64,000 bases of DNA from Mycobacteroides saopaulense (lineage in GTDB: Bacteria; Actinomycetota; Actinomycetes; Mycobacteriales; Mycobacteriaceae), in contig NZ_CP010271.1 of the NCBI RefSeq assembly GCF_001456355.1, positions 2,418,001 through 2,482,000 on the forward strand, written 5' to 3'. This document shows positions 50,706 to 61,733 of this stretch, one piece after another. A program made the translations under genes and the position numbers. The notes under the pieces are model-generated. The model made no database searches. It worked only from the letters and a program-made list of their open reading frames with translations, and was not told where the DNA came from. Numbering within the stretch: position 1 is the first letter of the stretch; each line of letters starts with the position of its first letter.

Positions 50706-51855
50706 CCCCGGGAAGTCCGTGACGGCTCGTCGGATCGATCGCCGGGTCCACCGAGCCGATTTCCTTGGCCGCCGATTGCGCCTCGGCAAGCGCCGCAGCG
50801 ACTTCCGGAGTGGTCTTGGTCTCGAACCAACCGGCGACCTCGTCGGAGTCGTCCTCGGGACGCTCTGATGTTTCATCGACCGGGGAGGGTTCGTAGCGGA
50901 ACACACCGTCGGAGCCCGGCGCGCCCAGCAGCTTGGTGAAGCCCTGCAGCGCCGAGCCGAAGTCGCTGGGGATCAGCCACACCTTGTTGGCCTCACCCTG
51001 CGCCATCTTCGGCAGCGTCTGTAAGTACTGGTATGCCAACAACTCTGGTGTGGGCTTGCCGGACTTCACTGCCGCGAAGACCTTTTCGATGGCCTTGGCT
51101 TGGCCCTGAGCCTGCAGATATTGAGCGGCACGCTCACCCTCGGCCCGCAGGATGCGCGACTGCCGATCGGCCTCTGCCGAGAGAATCGCCGCCTGCTTGG
51201 CACCCTCGGCCGCTAAGATCTGCGACTGCTTGGCACCCTCGGCCTGCTTGATGGAGGCCTCGCGCACACCCTCCGCGTTCAAGATCATGGCGCGCTTCTC
51301 GCGGTCGGCCTTCATCTGCTTTTCCATCGATTCCTGCACCGAAGGCGGGGGGTCGATGGAGCGCAGTTCGACCCGGGCCACCCGCAGTCCCCAGCGTCCC
51401 GTCGCCTCGTCGAGCACCCCGCGCAATTGGCCGTTGATCTGATCGCGCGAGGTCAGCGTCTGCTCCAGGGTCATGCCGCCGACCACGTTGCGCAGCGTGG
51501 TGGTGGTCAGCTGCTCGACACCCACGATGTAGTTGCTGATCTCGTAGACTGCGGCCTGTGGATTGGTGACCTGGAAGTAGACGACGGTATCGATATTCAC
51601 CGTCAGGTTGTCCTCGGTGATGACCGGCTGGGGCGGGAACGACACCACCCGTTCACGCAGATCAACCTTGGCCCGGATGCGGTCGACAAACGGCACCAGA
51701 ATGGTCAACTGGCCGCTGACGGTCTTCGAATACCGCCCCAGACGCTCGATCACCGCGGCCTCCGCCTGCGGGACCAGAGCCACGGACTTCAGCACGATGG
51801 TGACGCCCAGGATGATCAAGACGATCAGCACAAAGGCTCCGGCAGCTACTCCCAT
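50701..51855 (-). CDS. SPFH/stomatin-like membrane protein (Rv1488-like)
   Basis: A 384-residue stomatin/prohibitin-type protein: one N-terminal membrane helix (FVLIVLIILGVTIVLKSVAL), an SPFH domain (AEAAVIERLGRYSKTVSGQL, VITEDNLTVNIDTVVYFQV) and a long Ala/Glu-rich coiled coil with EGAKQSQILAAEGAKQAAIL-type repeats. Such proteins form ring assemblies that organise membrane proteases. It is paired with the NfeD-like gene upstream (30-bp gap), the usual partner. Its stop codon carries the -10 element of the M-box transcript. Confidence 0.92.
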   Translation of the reverse strand: MGVAAGAFVLIVLIILGVTIVLKSVALVPQAEAAVIERLGRYSKTVSGQLTILVPFVDRIRAKVDLRERVVSFPPQPVITEDNLTVNIDTVVYFQVTNPQAAVYEISNYIVGVEQLTTTTLRNVVGGMTLEQTLTSRDQINGQLRGVLDEATGRWGLRVARVELRSIDPPPSVQESMEKQMKADREKRAMILNAEGVREASIKQAEGAKQSQILAAEGAKQAAILSAEADRQSRILRAEGERAAQYLQAQGQAKAIEKVFAAVKSGKPTPELLAYQYLQTLPKMAQGEANKVWLIPSDFGSALQGFTKLLGAPGSDGVFRYEPSPVDETSERPEDDSDEVAGWFETKTTPEVAAALAEAQSAAKEIGSVDPAIDPTSRHGLPGV

Positions 51856-51885
51856 TCCCCTACTCCTGTCACTGAGGTTCTTGCG

Positions 51886-52311
51886 CTAGATCTTCTCGAC
51901 AACCGCCGTGGCACCGTCGATTTGAACAACCGTCACCGTCTCACCCTGCTCGAATCGTCCCGATTTCTCCAGGCTGCGGGCCGACCACATCTCGCCTCCC
52001 AGGCGAATCAGCCCGTGCAGGTCGTCGACGGGTTCAATCACGATGGCGCTCTTACCCTCCAGCGCCTTGGCGTTGGTGTGCAGGATCGGGCCCGCAGTCA
52101 GACGTTTCCGCAGAGCCGGCCGCACACCGACCAGCAGCACCACCGCACTGATCACGAACACCAGCCCCTCGCCCCACAGCGGCATATCGAACGCCCAGCC
52201 GGCACCGGCCGTGACCAGGGCCGAGGCGCCGAGCATCAACAGGAACATGTCCCCTGTCATCAGCTCGGCGGCCGCGAGCAGGATGCCTGCGACGAGCCAC
52301 ACAATCGGCAT
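51886..52311 (-). CDS. NfeD-like membrane protein (Rv1487-like)
   Basis: A 141-residue NfeD short form: three hydrophobic helices (VWLVAGILLAAAELMTGDMF, LVFVISAVVLLVGVRPALRK) and a C-terminal OB-fold domain (GLIRLGGEMWSARS, GETVTVVQIDGATAVVEKI). NfeD partners with SPFH proteins, and here it directly precedes one in an operon. No ClpP-like protease domain is present. Confidence 0.92.
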   Translation of the reverse strand: MPIVWLVAGILLAAAELMTGDMFLLMLGASALVTAGAGWAFDMPLWGEGLVFVISAVVLLVGVRPALRKRLTAGPILHTNAKALEGKSAIVIEPVDDLHGLIRLGGEMWSARSLEKSGRFEQGETVTVVQIDGATAVVEKI

Positions 52312-52361
52312 GGGTCCACATTAGCCCGCGTGGGCAACTGGTGGGGGCGGATGCGGCGCCT

Positions 52362-52367
52362 TAGACT
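52362..52367 (+). promoter_or_regulatory. -10 hexamer near the start of the Rv1486c-like gene
   Basis: TAGACT ends 9 nt before ATG 52377, predicting a leader of 0-3 nt. Confidence 0.4.
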
Positions 52368-52376
52368 GCGAGCATT

Positions 52377-53204
52377 ATGGCGAATCCGAGTGTGTCCCTG
52401 GCAGTGTGGGCAAGCGCGTGGCTGGCAGGCCGCGCGGCGCCCGATGATGTCATCGATGCCCTCATCGCCTGGGCACCAAGACATTTGGTCACGGCCTACG
52501 ATGCGGTGGCGGCAGGCCACACGGGACTCTCGTGGCCGGATATGGATGACAACGGCCCGATCGGCCTCCTGCAGACGATCCGGACCGGGACCGGTCAACC
52601 GCACGGCTCGCCCGACATCCATGTGATCTTGCCCGCGCCGGGTGACCCCCGCGGCCTGCCCGCAGGCACCCAGTTCCAGCGCGACGCGATGGAAGCCAGT
52701 GAGGCGATTGTGCTCAGTGATCACCGAAATGATTCCACCGCAATAGGATTGGTACCTGCCGTAGAATACGACGAGGACCGTGACGAGACGATCGGCCTGT
52801 CCTGGACCGTGTACTCGCTGCCCGCGCAGATCCCCCCGCAAGCCGGACCGGACCTTGGGGAAGCCGAGTTTCAACTACGCCAGGCGATCCGTTCGGCCAC
52901 CTCGACGCTCAACCGGCTGGACCGGGCTGTGGGCGCAACGGACGCCGACCCCCGCGAACTTGTCGACGAGGTCCTATCCACGCTACGCGGGCACCGGCTG
53001 CCGGACCACGCGCCACACCGGGCGATCCGAGTACTCGACTCGGCCAATCAGGTCGAGGCAATCGCCACGGCGGCGGCCGAAATCATGGAGCTACCGGGTG
53101 CCCTAGACGACGGTGCCGTGGCGAATGCCCTACGGCCGCTCGTTCTGGTGGTGCGCGAGGCGCGCATGGCCGCGGCGGCAGCCATCATCGACGCCTCGCG
53201 TTAG
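52377..53204 (+). CDS. Conserved hypothetical protein (Rv1486c-like)
   Basis: A 275-residue soluble protein without signal peptide or membrane helix. Recognisable only as the mycobacterial family found between nfeD and hemH (Rv1486c). The N-terminal half contains [20 protein letters not shown] and a Gly/Pro-rich sheet region; the C-terminal half is helical ([39 protein letters not shown]). Function unknown. It converges on hemH with a 4-bp overlap (TTAG). Confidence 0.82.
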   Translation: MANPSVSLAVWASAWLAGRAAPDDVIDALIAWAPRHLVTAYDAVAAGHTGLSWPDMDDNGPIGLLQTIRTGTGQPHGSPDIHVILPAPGDPRGLPAGTQFQRDAMEASEAIVLSDHRNDSTAIGLVPAVEYDEDRDETIGLSWTVYSLPAQIPPQAGPDLGEAEFQLRQAIRSATSTLNRLDRAVGATDADPRELVDEVLSTLRGHRLPDHAPHRAIRVLDSANQVEAIATAAAEIMELPGALDDGAVANALRPLVLVVREARMAAAAAIIDASR

Positions 53205-54223
53205 GACTCCAGCCGCACGCAGCAGTGGGCTGAACACAGGGCGCCGTTCACACTGAATCCGTATCCGGCGACCGGATCGATCCCACTGGCCCGCAGCGGG
53301 GCCCGTCCCTCGGCGGCCTCCGTGATCAGGTCCACCGCGAGCCGCGCGAATCGCGCATCGGCGCCCGGTGTCCCCGCGCGGACAAACTCGATGCCGTGCT
53401 CGTCCGCATACTCTCGGGCCTCGTTGTCCAAGTCCCACACCACCTCCAGGTGGTCCGACACGAATCCGATGGGTGCCACCACCACCGACCGCTTTCCTCG
53501 ATCTTTCAGCGCGCCAAGGTGATCGACAATGTCCGGCTCCAGCCACGGCACCTGAGGCGGGCCCGAGCGGGACTGCCACACCAGGTCGTAATCCTGGTGA
53601 TCGGTTGCGGCGGCCACCAATTGCGCGAGGTAACGCACCTGCCGGCTGTAAAGCTCGGGGCCGTGCCGTCGGTCCGCCGCCAGTGGGATGGAGTGTGCGG
53701 TGAACACCAGCCGCGGGGCCCCCTGCGCGCGTGAGACCGCAGCTTTCACCGCCTCGGCGTACAGCCGCACCAGTATCGGGTGGTCGAAGTACTGCCGGAG
53801 CTTCACCAGCTCGGGCGCCCCGTCCCCCACCGTAGCGCGGGCCCGGGCAATGTCTTCGACGTACTGCGTACAGCCCGAGTAGCCGCCCCACGCAGAGGTG
53901 GTGAAGACGGCCGCCCGCTTAATCCCCTTGTCGCGCATATCGGCAACGGTGTCCTCCACCATGGGATGCCAATTGCGATTACCGAAGAACACCGGCAGCG
54001 GACGTCCGGCCTGCTGGAGCTGCAACGAGATCTGATCGATCAGCGCCCGATTGATGCCATTGATCGGAGAGACGCCACCGAAATGGAAATAGTGCTCGGC
54101 GACCTCGTCGAGCCGTTCGGACGGAATCCCACGGCCACGCGTCACGTTCTCCAGAAACGGCCGCACCTCCTGCGGCCCCTCGGGACCCCCGAAGGACAGC
54201 AGAAGCACCGCGTCAAAATCCAC
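53201..54223 (-). CDS. hemH: Ferrochelatase (coproporphyrin-type, CpfC/HemH)
   Basis: Inserts Fe2+ into coproporphyrin III in the actinobacterial haem pathway. The 340-residue protein has [20 protein letters not shown], the metal-site histidine in [26 protein letters not shown] and C-terminal cysteines ([10 protein letters not shown]) that, with one near SGCTQYV, match the [2Fe-2S] ligands of mycobacterial ferrochelatases. It lies 9 bp after inhA in fabG1-inhA-hemH, as in M. tuberculosis. GTG start. Confidence 0.95.
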   Translation of the reverse strand: MDFDAVLLLSFGGPEGPQEVRPFLENVTRGRGIPSERLDEVAEHYFHFGGVSPINGINRALIDQISLQLQQAGRPLPVFFGNRNWHPMVEDTVADMRDKGIKRAAVFTTSAWGGYSGCTQYVEDIARARATVGDGAPELVKLRQYFDHPILVRLYAEAVKAAVSRAQGAPRLVFTAHSIPLAADRRHGPELYSRQVRYLAQLVAAATDHQDYDLVWQSRSGPPQVPWLEPDIVDHLGALKDRGKRSVVVAPIGFVSDHLEVVWDLDNEAREYADEHGIEFVRAGTPGADARFARLAVDLITEAAEGRAPLRASGIDPVAGYGFSVNGALCSAHCCVRLES

Positions 54224-54232
54224 GTGAGTCCA

Positions 54233-55042
54233 CTAGAGCAGTTGGGTGTGCGCGCCGCCGTCGGCGAAGATGATGTCGCCGGTGGTGGCGGGCAGCCAGT
54301 CGGACAGCAGGGCACACACCGTCTTGGCGACCGGCGTCGGATCCTTCATGTCCCAGCCGATCGGGGCGCGCTGATCCCAGCCGTCCTCCAGCACACTCAT
54401 CTGCTGGCCGGCCTCTTCGCCGAGTGCCCCGCCGACAATGGCGCTCATTGCGAGTGTCCGGATAGGCCCGGCCGCAACGAGATTCGACCGAACACCGACC
54501 GCGCCGGCTTCGCGTGCGACGAACCGGTTGACCGACTCCAGGGCGCTCTTGGCCACGGTCATCCAGTTGTAGAACGGCATCGCCCGCGTGGGGTCGAAGT
54601 CCATACCCACGATGCTGCCGCCGCGGTTCATGACGGGAAGTACCGCCTTGGCCAGCGACGCGTAGGAGAACGCCGAGATGTGGAAGCCCTTGGAGACATC
54701 CTCGAACGGCGCCTCGAAGAACGGGTTCAGCCCCATGCCGGTCTGCGGCATGAAGCCGATCGAGTGCACCACGCCGTCGAGCTTGTTGCCCTCGCCGATC
54801 ACCTCGGTGATGCGGCCGGCCAGGCTCCCGATGTGCTCCTCGTTCTGCACATCGAGTTCCAGTAGCGGCGCCGGCTTCGGGAGGCGCTGGGTGATGCGCT
54901 CGATGAGACGCAACCGGTCGAACCCGGTGAGCACCAACTCGGCGCCCTGCTCCTGCGCGACCTTCGCGATGTGGAATGCGATGGACGAATCGGTGATGAT
55001 GCCCGTCACCAGGATGCGCTTGCCCTCAAGTAGTCCTGCCAC
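54233..55042 (-). CDS. inhA: Enoyl-ACP reductase InhA
   Basis: NADH-dependent enoyl-ACP reductase of FAS-II, required for mycolic acids and the target of activated isoniazid. The 269 residues equal the M. tuberculosis length. Visible: [20 protein letters not shown], Ser94 in [10 protein letters not shown] and Ile21 (both the drug-susceptible residues of M. tuberculosis), catalytic Tyr/Lys in [15 protein letters not shown] 55042 follows AAGGAG. It is the second gene of fabG1-inhA-hemH. Confidence 0.98.
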   Translation of the reverse strand: MAGLLEGKRILVTGIITDSSIAFHIAKVAQEQGAELVLTGFDRLRLIERITQRLPKPAPLLELDVQNEEHIGSLAGRITEVIGEGNKLDGVVHSIGFMPQTGMGLNPFFEAPFEDVSKGFHISAFSYASLAKAVLPVMNRGGSIVGMDFDPTRAMPFYNWMTVAKSALESVNRFVAREAGAVGVRSNLVAAGPIRTLAMSAIVGGALGEEAGQQMSVLEDGWDQRAPIGWDMKDPTPVAKTVCALLSDWLPATTGDIIFADGGAHTQLL

Positions 55043-55103
55043 GATTCTCCTTAGGTAATTGCCTGCGCTCCTGCGCACGCTGGGGGACGTCCGACAAAGT
55101 TTG

Positions 55104-55871
<768 letters not shown>

Positions 55872-55937
55872 TTAAACTTATGCCTAAACGACTGGCCCAT
55901 GGACCGGCGTGAGAGACCCCACCAAGCGGGTAGCGCG

Positions 55938-56948
55938 TCAGTTGGGCAGGCGGCGGTTGATGACCAGCCCGACGAAGGCCGCGGCCAAGACCAGAAGCGC
56001 GCCCAGACGCAGCCACCCGACACTGGCGTCGCCGCGGATCGTCTCGTACCCGATCTGCTGCTGCAGATTGGCGTAGACCTCCTTGAGCTGGCTCAACGTC
56101 GACGCCGTGTACGTCTCGCCACCCGAGAGCTTGGCCACCTTCTCCATCATGTCCGGGGCGTAGGGAACGTTCTGGCGTTGACCGTTGATCTCGACGTACC
56201 CGTCCTTGGTGCCGAACGCGATGGTCGAAATCGGCACCTGCTGGTCCTTGGCGGTACGCGCCGCGGTGTAGGCGCCTTTCGGGTTGTCGGGGTTGGACGG
56301 CACCGTTTCCTTACCGTCAGACATCAGCACGATGCGCGCCGGTGGCGGCTTGTCACCGCCGCCGATGACCGCGCCCACCGTGGCGATCGCCTGCAGCGCG
56401 GTGAAGATGCCCTCACCGGTGGCGGTGCGGTCGGCAAGCTGCAGGTTATCCAGGGCATTGACGGTGGCATCGCGGTTGGTGGTCGGCGACACCAGCACGG
56501 TGGCGGTGCCCGCGTAGGCGATCAGCCCCAGGTTGATGCCCGGGGTGAGGTTGCGCGCGAACTCCTTACCGGCTTCCTTCGCCGCACCCAGACGGTTCGG
56601 GGCGACGTCGGTCGATTCCATGGACCGAGAGACGTCGATGACGAGCATCACGACAGCGCGGTTACGGGGAATCCGGACGTCATGTGTGGGGCCGGCGAGC
56701 GCGATCGTCAGCACCATGAGACCGACCACCAGCAATGCCGTCGCAAGGTGTCGCCAAGTACGCGGCCGGGTAGGGGCCACCGAGTCCAGCAGCTCGGTGT
56801 TCGCGAAGCGCAGCACGCGCTTCTGACGCATGTACTGCGCCACCACGTAGAGCGCGACCAGCCCGGCCACCAACAGCAGCACCAGGAAGAACCACGGGTG
56901 AGCAAAGCCCGTCAGAGTCATCGGCCCGAAGAACGGCAGATCACTCAT
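55938..56948 (-). CDS. VWA-domain membrane protein (BatA-like, Rv1481-like)
   Basis: A 336-residue protein: N-terminal helices ([20 protein letters not shown]), then a von Willebrand A domain with MIDAS motif [10 protein letters not shown], the supporting Thr and Asp in [11 protein letters not shown] and VLMSDGKE, and a C-terminal helix. It belongs to the MoxR-DUF58-VWA set thought to assemble or activate envelope complexes. The ATG overlaps the DUF58 TGA (ATGA). Confidence 0.93.
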   Translation of the reverse strand: MSDLPFFGPMTLTGFAHPWFFLVLLLVAGLVALYVVAQYMRQKRVLRFANTELLDSVAPTRPRTWRHLATALLVVGLMVLTIALAGPTHDVRIPRNRAVVMLVIDVSRSMESTDVAPNRLGAAKEAGKEFARNLTPGINLGLIAYAGTATVLVSPTTNRDATVNALDNLQLADRTATGEGIFTALQAIATVGAVIGGGDKPPPARIVLMSDGKETVPSNPDNPKGAYTAARTAKDQQVPISTIAFGTKDGYVEINGQRQNVPYAPDMMEKVAKLSGGETYTASTLSQLKEVYANLQQQIGYETIRGDASVGWLRLGALLVLAAAFVGLVINRRLPN

Positions 56949-57907
56949 CGAACCCCGGCTCCTGTCCCCGCCACCGCACCGCGGCGCTGTTGAGAGACGA
57001 ATCTCACGATGTCATTGATCCAGTCACGGTCGGTCCGCAGGCTCAAAAGCGGTGCACCGCAACGGCGTAATGTGCGTGCCACCTCTTCATGATGCCTTGC
57101 TGCCGCCTGGGCGAAATCCCGGCGCAGGTTCTCGTCGATCCGGTACTCCTTGGTGATCCCGGTCTCGGCGTCCTGCAGCAGCACCTCACCGACATCCGGG
57201 AGCTCCACATCGCGCGGGTCGAGCACCTCGATGCCCAACACCTCGTGCCGGCCGCCGACGGCCCGCAGCGGCCGCATCCAGTTGATGGGGCCCAGGAAGT
57301 CGCTGATGATCACGGCCATCCCCCGACGGCGTTCCGGGCGGCGCAACGCGTCGATGGCCACCGACAAGTCACCACGTACCCCTTGGGGTGCCTTGGGCAT
57401 GGTGGCGATGCTGCGCAAGATGTCCTGTTCGTGGGCGCGTCCGGAGCGCGCGGGCAGCCGCACAATCTTGTCTCCGTTGGCGATGATCGCGCCCAGCCGG
57501 TTTCCGCCACCGCTGTTGAGGAAGATGATCGCGGCAGCCGCCGCCACCGCGAGGTCACGCTTCTCGCAATTGGTGGTCCCGAAGTCCAGACTCGCCGACA
57601 TGTCGACCACCAGCCACGTCTCCAGCTCGCGGTCGGCGATCATCTGGCGAACGTGCGGGCTGGTGGTCCGCGCCGTCACCGACCAGTCCATGCGCCGGAC
57701 GTCGTCACCGGGCTGGTACAGCCGTGACTCCCCCGGCTCGGATCCCGGGCCGGGGATCAGGCCGAGGTGGTTGCCGTGCAACACCCCGTCCAGCTTGCGC
57801 CGGATCTTCAGTTCCAGGGTCCGCAGCGCCGCCGACAGCTGCGGATCACGGATTTCGCCACGACGCAGGGACGGGATATCTACCGGCCGGGCTGCGGGGG
57901 TGCTCAC
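56945..57907 (-). CDS. DUF58-domain protein (Rv1480-like)
   Basis: A 320-residue DUF58 protein with the signature [20 protein letters not shown] near residue 60 and a VWA-like C-terminal part ([14 protein letters not shown] with a degenerate MIDAS). It acts with the neighbouring MoxR ATPase and VWA protein. It overlaps both neighbours by 4 bp, so the three are made together. GTG start at 57907. Confidence 0.93.
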   Translation of the reverse strand: MSTPAARPVDIPSLRRGEIRDPQLSAALRTLELKIRRKLDGVLHGNHLGLIPGPGSEPGESRLYQPGDDVRRMDWSVTARTTSPHVRQMIADRELETWLVVDMSASLDFGTTNCEKRDLAVAAAAAIIFLNSGGGNRLGAIIANGDKIVRLPARSGRAHEQDILRSIATMPKAPQGVRGDLSVAIDALRRPERRRGMAVIISDFLGPINWMRPLRAVGGRHEVLGIEVLDPRDVELPDVGEVLLQDAETGITKEYRIDENLRRDFAQAAARHHEEVARTLRRCGAPLLSLRTDRDWINDIVRFVSQQRRGAVAGTGAGVR

Positions 57908-59040
57908 CTGGGCGCGGCGTTATGGGTGGCCGGGACCGGGCCGTTTGTTCCGACCATCGCCGGCTGCACCGAATGTCCTTGTTGCGGAACGGCATTCACC
58001 TGCGGCAGGCCCACCGTCTGCAGAATCCTGTTGATCGCGGTGTCGGCGGAGACCTCGTCGGCCAGAGCGTCGTAGCTCATCACCAGACGGTGGCGCAGCA
58101 CATCCGGGATCACCTCGATGACGTCCTGCGGGATCACGTAGTCCCGTCCCCGCACCAGCGCCAGGGCACGGGACGAGGCGATGATGCCCAGCGACGCACG
58201 GGGGCTGGCACCGTAGGAGATCCAGTTGGCGACATCGCCGAGGCCGAATTGCGCGGGGTTGCGGGTGGCCGAGATGACCCGGACCACGTAGTCGACCAGC
58301 GCGTGGTGCACGAAGTTGTTGGCCGCCAAGTCCTGCAGGCGCAGCAGTGCGTCGGAGGAGAGAATCTGCTTGGGCTCCGGCGGCGTGACACCCATCCGGT
58401 AGATGATCTCGCGCTCTTCTTCGACGGTCGGGTAATCGACATTGATCTTGAACAGGAACCGGTCGCGCTGCGCCTCCGGGAGCGGGTACACGCCCTCGTT
58501 CTCGATGGGGTTCTGCGTCGCCATCACCAGGAACGGCTTGGGCATCGGGTAGGTCTTGCCACCGATCGAGACGTGCCGTTCGGCCATGACCTCCAGCAGC
58601 GCCGACTGCACCTTGGCGGGCGCACGGTTGATCTCGTCGGCCAGCAGGAAGTTCGCAACCACCGGGCCGAGCTCGGTGTCGAACTCTTCCTTGCCCTGCC
58701 GGTAGATGCGGGTACCGATGATGTCGGTGGGCACCAGGTCAGGAGTGAACTGGACTCGGGAGAACGAACCGCCCACCACCTTGGCGAAGGTCTCGACCGC
58801 GAGCGTCTTGGCGACGCCGGGCACACCTTCGAGCAACACGTGACCCTTGGCGAGCAGACCGACGAGGATGCGCTCCACGAGCCGGTCCTGGCCCACGATG
58901 ACGCGCTTGACCTCGAAGATGGCGCGCTCAAGGTTCTGCACCTCGGCGGCCAGGGCCGGTGATGTCGCGGCGTGCGACGCGGGGCCGGCGCTTCCGCCGG
59001 GGTACCCGGCACCTCCCCCTGGTGACCCTGGTGATGACAT
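57904..59040 (-). CDS. moxR1: MoxR-family AAA+ ATPase (MoxR1, Rv1479-like)
   Basis: A 378-residue AAA+ chaperone. Walker A is LLEGVPGVAKT, Walker B is FLLADEINRAPAKVQSALLE, sensor-1 region MATQNPIENEG, and EAQRDRFLFKI carries the arginine finger region. The first about 30 residues are Gly/Pro-rich. ATG 59040 (MSSPGSPGGG) has GAGGGAAG upstream; the frame extends back but loses homology. It heads moxR-DUF58-VWA, 173 bp after ripB, a gap in which only a GC-rich stretch is seen. Confidence 0.94.
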   Translation of the reverse strand: MSSPGSPGGGAGYPGGSAGPASHAATSPALAAEVQNLERAIFEVKRVIVGQDRLVERILVGLLAKGHVLLEGVPGVAKTLAVETFAKVVGGSFSRVQFTPDLVPTDIIGTRIYRQGKEEFDTELGPVVANFLLADEINRAPAKVQSALLEVMAERHVSIGGKTYPMPKPFLVMATQNPIENEGVYPLPEAQRDRFLFKINVDYPTVEEEREIIYRMGVTPPEPKQILSSDALLRLQDLAANNFVHHALVDYVVRVISATRNPAQFGLGDVANWISYGASPRASLGIIASSRALALVRGRDYVIPQDVIEVIPDVLRHRLVMSYDALADEVSADTAINRILQTVGLPQVNAVPQQGHSVQPAMVGTNGPVPATHNAAPR

Positions 59041-59213
59041 CAACTTCCCTCCGGCTCTGCCTGACGATTTCATGCCTTGTTGGTGGCGCGAACCACACGA
59101 GCGGCACCCAAGTCTGGGCGGCGCCTCCGGTCCACTATTCCAGCATCCCGGGATTTGGTCCACGTACCCGTTCGCTGGCGCGCCCTTCTAGCTCATCCGA
59201 AGGATCAGAAGAG

Positions 59214-59981
59214 CTACCACGCGATGATACGAACCGCGTAAGGAGTCATGCCGCCCGTGCGCACCGGAGACACCGTGACCTTCTCCGCGCTGCCGCTGGC
59301 TTCCAGCATCTGACCGTTGCCGAGGTAGATCACCACGTGCTGCGACCCACCGGGGCCGTAGAAGAGAAGGTCACCACGCTTTGCCTGCGAGACCGGAACC
59401 TTCTGGCCCGCGTTGTACTGATCGCCGGAGTACTTCGGCAGCTTCACGCCCGCGGCCGCATACGAGAACATGGTGAACCCGGAACAGTCGTAGCCGACCT
59501 TGCCCGCGTCGTAGTCGACACCACCGCTGGGGCCACGCACGGTTCCGCCGCCCCAGGAGTACGGCACACCCAGCTGGCTGCCGCCACGCTGAATCACCCG
59601 TTCGACCGCCGCGCGGCCGTAGACCAGCGGACGGCCGGCGCCCGCCGACGCACTGTTTCCGCCGATTCCCAACGCACCCAGCGCCGTCTGACCGACGCCC
59701 ATGACGCCGTTCATGATCTTTGTCGGATCGGCACCCTGACTCGGTCCCGTGAAGGGCAGCGTGTTGTCCCAGTCCCCGCCCGACGGGTTGAGGCCCAGAG
59801 CGTTCAAGAAGGCCGTGCCGACATTGGGACCGAGCGGGTTTTCATCGGCCGTAGCCCGCGGTACGCCCATGAACAGCACCAGTGCGATAGCGATCCCCAC
59901 CGCAAGAGCTGCCCGTAACACGAAGAGCCCCTGGATTTTTAGCAACTTGGTCGTTTTCGCTGTGCTCACAGGTTCTACCAC
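59214..59981 (-). CDS. ripB: NlpC/P60 peptidoglycan endopeptidase RipB
   Basis: A 255-residue secreted D-glutamyl-mesoDAP endopeptidase. A signal helix (LRAALAVGIAIALVLFMGV) precedes a short linker and the C-terminal NlpC/P60 domain with catalytic Cys in VGYDCSGFTMFSY and His in SQHVVIYLGNG. It lacks the coiled coil of RipA. The GTG at 59981 overlaps the ripA stop by 7 bp; GTG 59969 is an equally possible start. Paired with ripA, it helps cell separation. Confidence 0.93.
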   Translation of the reverse strand: MVEPVSTAKTTKLLKIQGLFVLRAALAVGIAIALVLFMGVPRATADENPLGPNVGTAFLNALGLNPSGGDWDNTLPFTGPSQGADPTKIMNGVMGVGQTALGALGIGGNSASAGAGRPLVYGRAAVERVIQRGGSQLGVPYSWGGGTVRGPSGGVDYDAGKVGYDCSGFTMFSYAAAGVKLPKYSGDQYNAGQKVPVSQAKRGDLLFYGPGGSQHVVIYLGNGQMLEASGSAEKVTVSPVRTGGMTPYAVRIIAW

Positions 59982-61468
59982 TCAATCATCCGGGTTACAT
60001 AGGGCGTCATGCCGCTGGTGCGCACCGGCGACACCTTGACCACATCGCCGGTGTTCGGCGCTTCGAGCATCTGGCCGTTGCCGAGGTACAGCGCCACGTG
60101 CTGACTTGCGTTGGGGCCGTAGAAGATCATGTCGCCACGCTTCATCTGTGCACTGGGCACCTTGCGCCCGGAGTTGTACTGATATCCGGTGTAGTGCCGA
60201 AGCCTGATGCCGACCGCGGCGAAGCCGTACATCATCAACCCGGAGCAGTCGTAGCCGACAGTTCCTGCGCCGGAATCGATTCCACGGGTCGGACCGTTGT
60301 ATGAGCCACCACCCCAGGAGTACGGCGTGCCCATGGCACTACCGGCGCGGGCGATGACGCGCTCCACGTTCTCGCGGCCGTAGACCTTGGGGAGGTACTC
60401 ACCACCCTCGCCGGAAGCTGCCGCCGCCGGGGCGGCCTTCGGGCAGAAGATGCCGATCACACCGCACACCGCGGACTGGCCGACGTTGGCTGCGGTGTTG
60501 CCGATGCCCAACACCATGTTGATGGTCTGCGTGGGATCGGTGGGCACGTTGGCGCTGGCGATCATCGGGAGAGTGGTGTCCCATTCGCCACCGCCGGCGG
60601 CAGCAGGAGCCGGCCCCTCGGTCCATTCGTTCCCGTTTCCGGCGATGGCGGCGCTCGGATTGATCACCCGCGCGCTTGCGGCCGACGCCGAGAACTCCGG
60701 CCCACGGGCGGCAGCCAACTGCGCCTCGGCGCTCTTCTTCTTTGCCGCCAGCTCCGCGGCGACTCCGCGCTGGGATTCCAGCTTCTTCTGCACGTCGTGC
60801 ATCGCAGCCACCAGATCGTCCTGCTGTTTCTGCGCATCAGCAGTCGCCTGGTCGGCCTTCTCCTGAATGGCCCGCGCCTGTGATTGCTTGTTCACCTGCT
60901 CGGTCCGTGCCCGGCGCAGGTTGTCCATGACGGTCTGCGAGCTCGACTCCACGCTCTTGGTCACCGAAGCAAGGCGCACCACATCGTCGGGATTGGTCGC
61001 CGTCAGGTATGAGCCGGACGGACCCGCCATATAGGTGGCCACGGCCATCCGGTCGAACTTGCCCTGCGCTTCGGCGATCGCGCCGTTGGCGGCGTCAACA
61101 GCGCGCTGACCTTCTTCGACCGCCCGACCGGCCGCGGCAGCGTTATCGCGTGCGTCCTGCAGGTCGACCAGACCCTTGTTGATGGATTCCTGCTGAGTCT
61201 GCACGTCCGCGGTGAGCTGCTCGATCTGCTGGTTGGTGTCGGCCAGCTGAGTGATCAGCGATGCCATGTCATTGGGTTCGGCGGAGGTGACGGCCATGGT
61301 CGGGGACGTGATCATCAACCCAGCCACGAGCGGGGGCACCACCAGGGCTGCCACCGCGGTCCGTTTGCCACGCACCGCGAAACGGTCCGCGAAATTCTGC
61401 GGGACTGTCCGTTTCATTCGGTCTGCCGTCTCCTCGATCTTCGGCGTTCGGCGAGCCTTCTCGGTCAT
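59975..61468 (-). CDS. ripA: NlpC/P60 peptidoglycan endopeptidase RipA
   Basis: A 497-residue septal hydrolase. A signal segment (TAVAALVVPPLVAGLMITS) is followed by a long coiled coil (about residues 65-260), the linker GGGEWDTTLPMIASANVP, and an NlpC/P60 domain with Cys in VGYDCSGLMMYGF and His in SQHVALYLGNG. It cleaves peptide stems during daughter-cell separation; RpfB and the MtrAB system are known partners in M. tuberculosis. ATG 61468 follows GGGAAGGG; ATG 61417 is an alternative. It is preceded by a 265-bp AT-rich region. Confidence 0.94.
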   Translation of the reverse strand: MTEKARRTPKIEETADRMKRTVPQNFADRFAVRGKRTAVAALVVPPLVAGLMITSPTMAVTSAEPNDMASLITQLADTNQQIEQLTADVQTQQESINKGLVDLQDARDNAAAAGRAVEEGQRAVDAANGAIAEAQGKFDRMAVATYMAGPSGSYLTATNPDDVVRLASVTKSVESSSQTVMDNLRRARTEQVNKQSQARAIQEKADQATADAQKQQDDLVAAMHDVQKKLESQRGVAAELAAKKKSAEAQLAAARGPEFSASAASARVINPSAAIAGNGNEWTEGPAPAAAGGGEWDTTLPMIASANVPTDPTQTINMVLGIGNTAANVGQSAVCGVIGIFCPKAAPAAAASGEGGEYLPKVYGRENVERVIARAGSAMGTPYSWGGGSYNGPTRGIDSGAGTVGYDCSGLMMYGFAAVGIRLRHYTGYQYNSGRKVPSAQMKRGDMIFYGPNASQHVALYLGNGQMLEAPNTGDVVKVSPVRTSGMTPYVTRMIEW

Positions 61469-61575
61469 AGCGGCCCTTCCCCGACACGCTCCCAGTTGTC
61501 ACATAAGACGCACTAACCACTTTGGCGCCACTTGCACCGTACGTCACTTTTGCAACTAATGAAACTTTAGTCACA

Positions 61576-61593
61576 AATTACATATGTGTAATT
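61576..61593. promoter_or_regulatory. Inverted repeat in the AT-rich ripA upstream region
   Basis: AATTACA-TATG-TGTAATT is a perfect 7-bp inverted repeat in the 61469-61733 gap, which is much richer in A+T than its surroundings and also has several GTGAC/GTCAC words (for example near 61497, 61550 and 61571) of the kind bound by MtrA or Crp-type regulators. No gene is seen in the gap. Confidence 0.45.
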
Positions 61594-61733
61594 AATTGGC
61601 CACTGACGGACAATTGCGGAGACGCCTTCTGACGGTTAATTGACGTGAATTGAATACCGGCAGTTCATCCGGGTTACATACTGCGCGCGGCTATTTCGCG
61701 ATGGAACGGCCTGCGCGAATGGTGTGCAAATCG

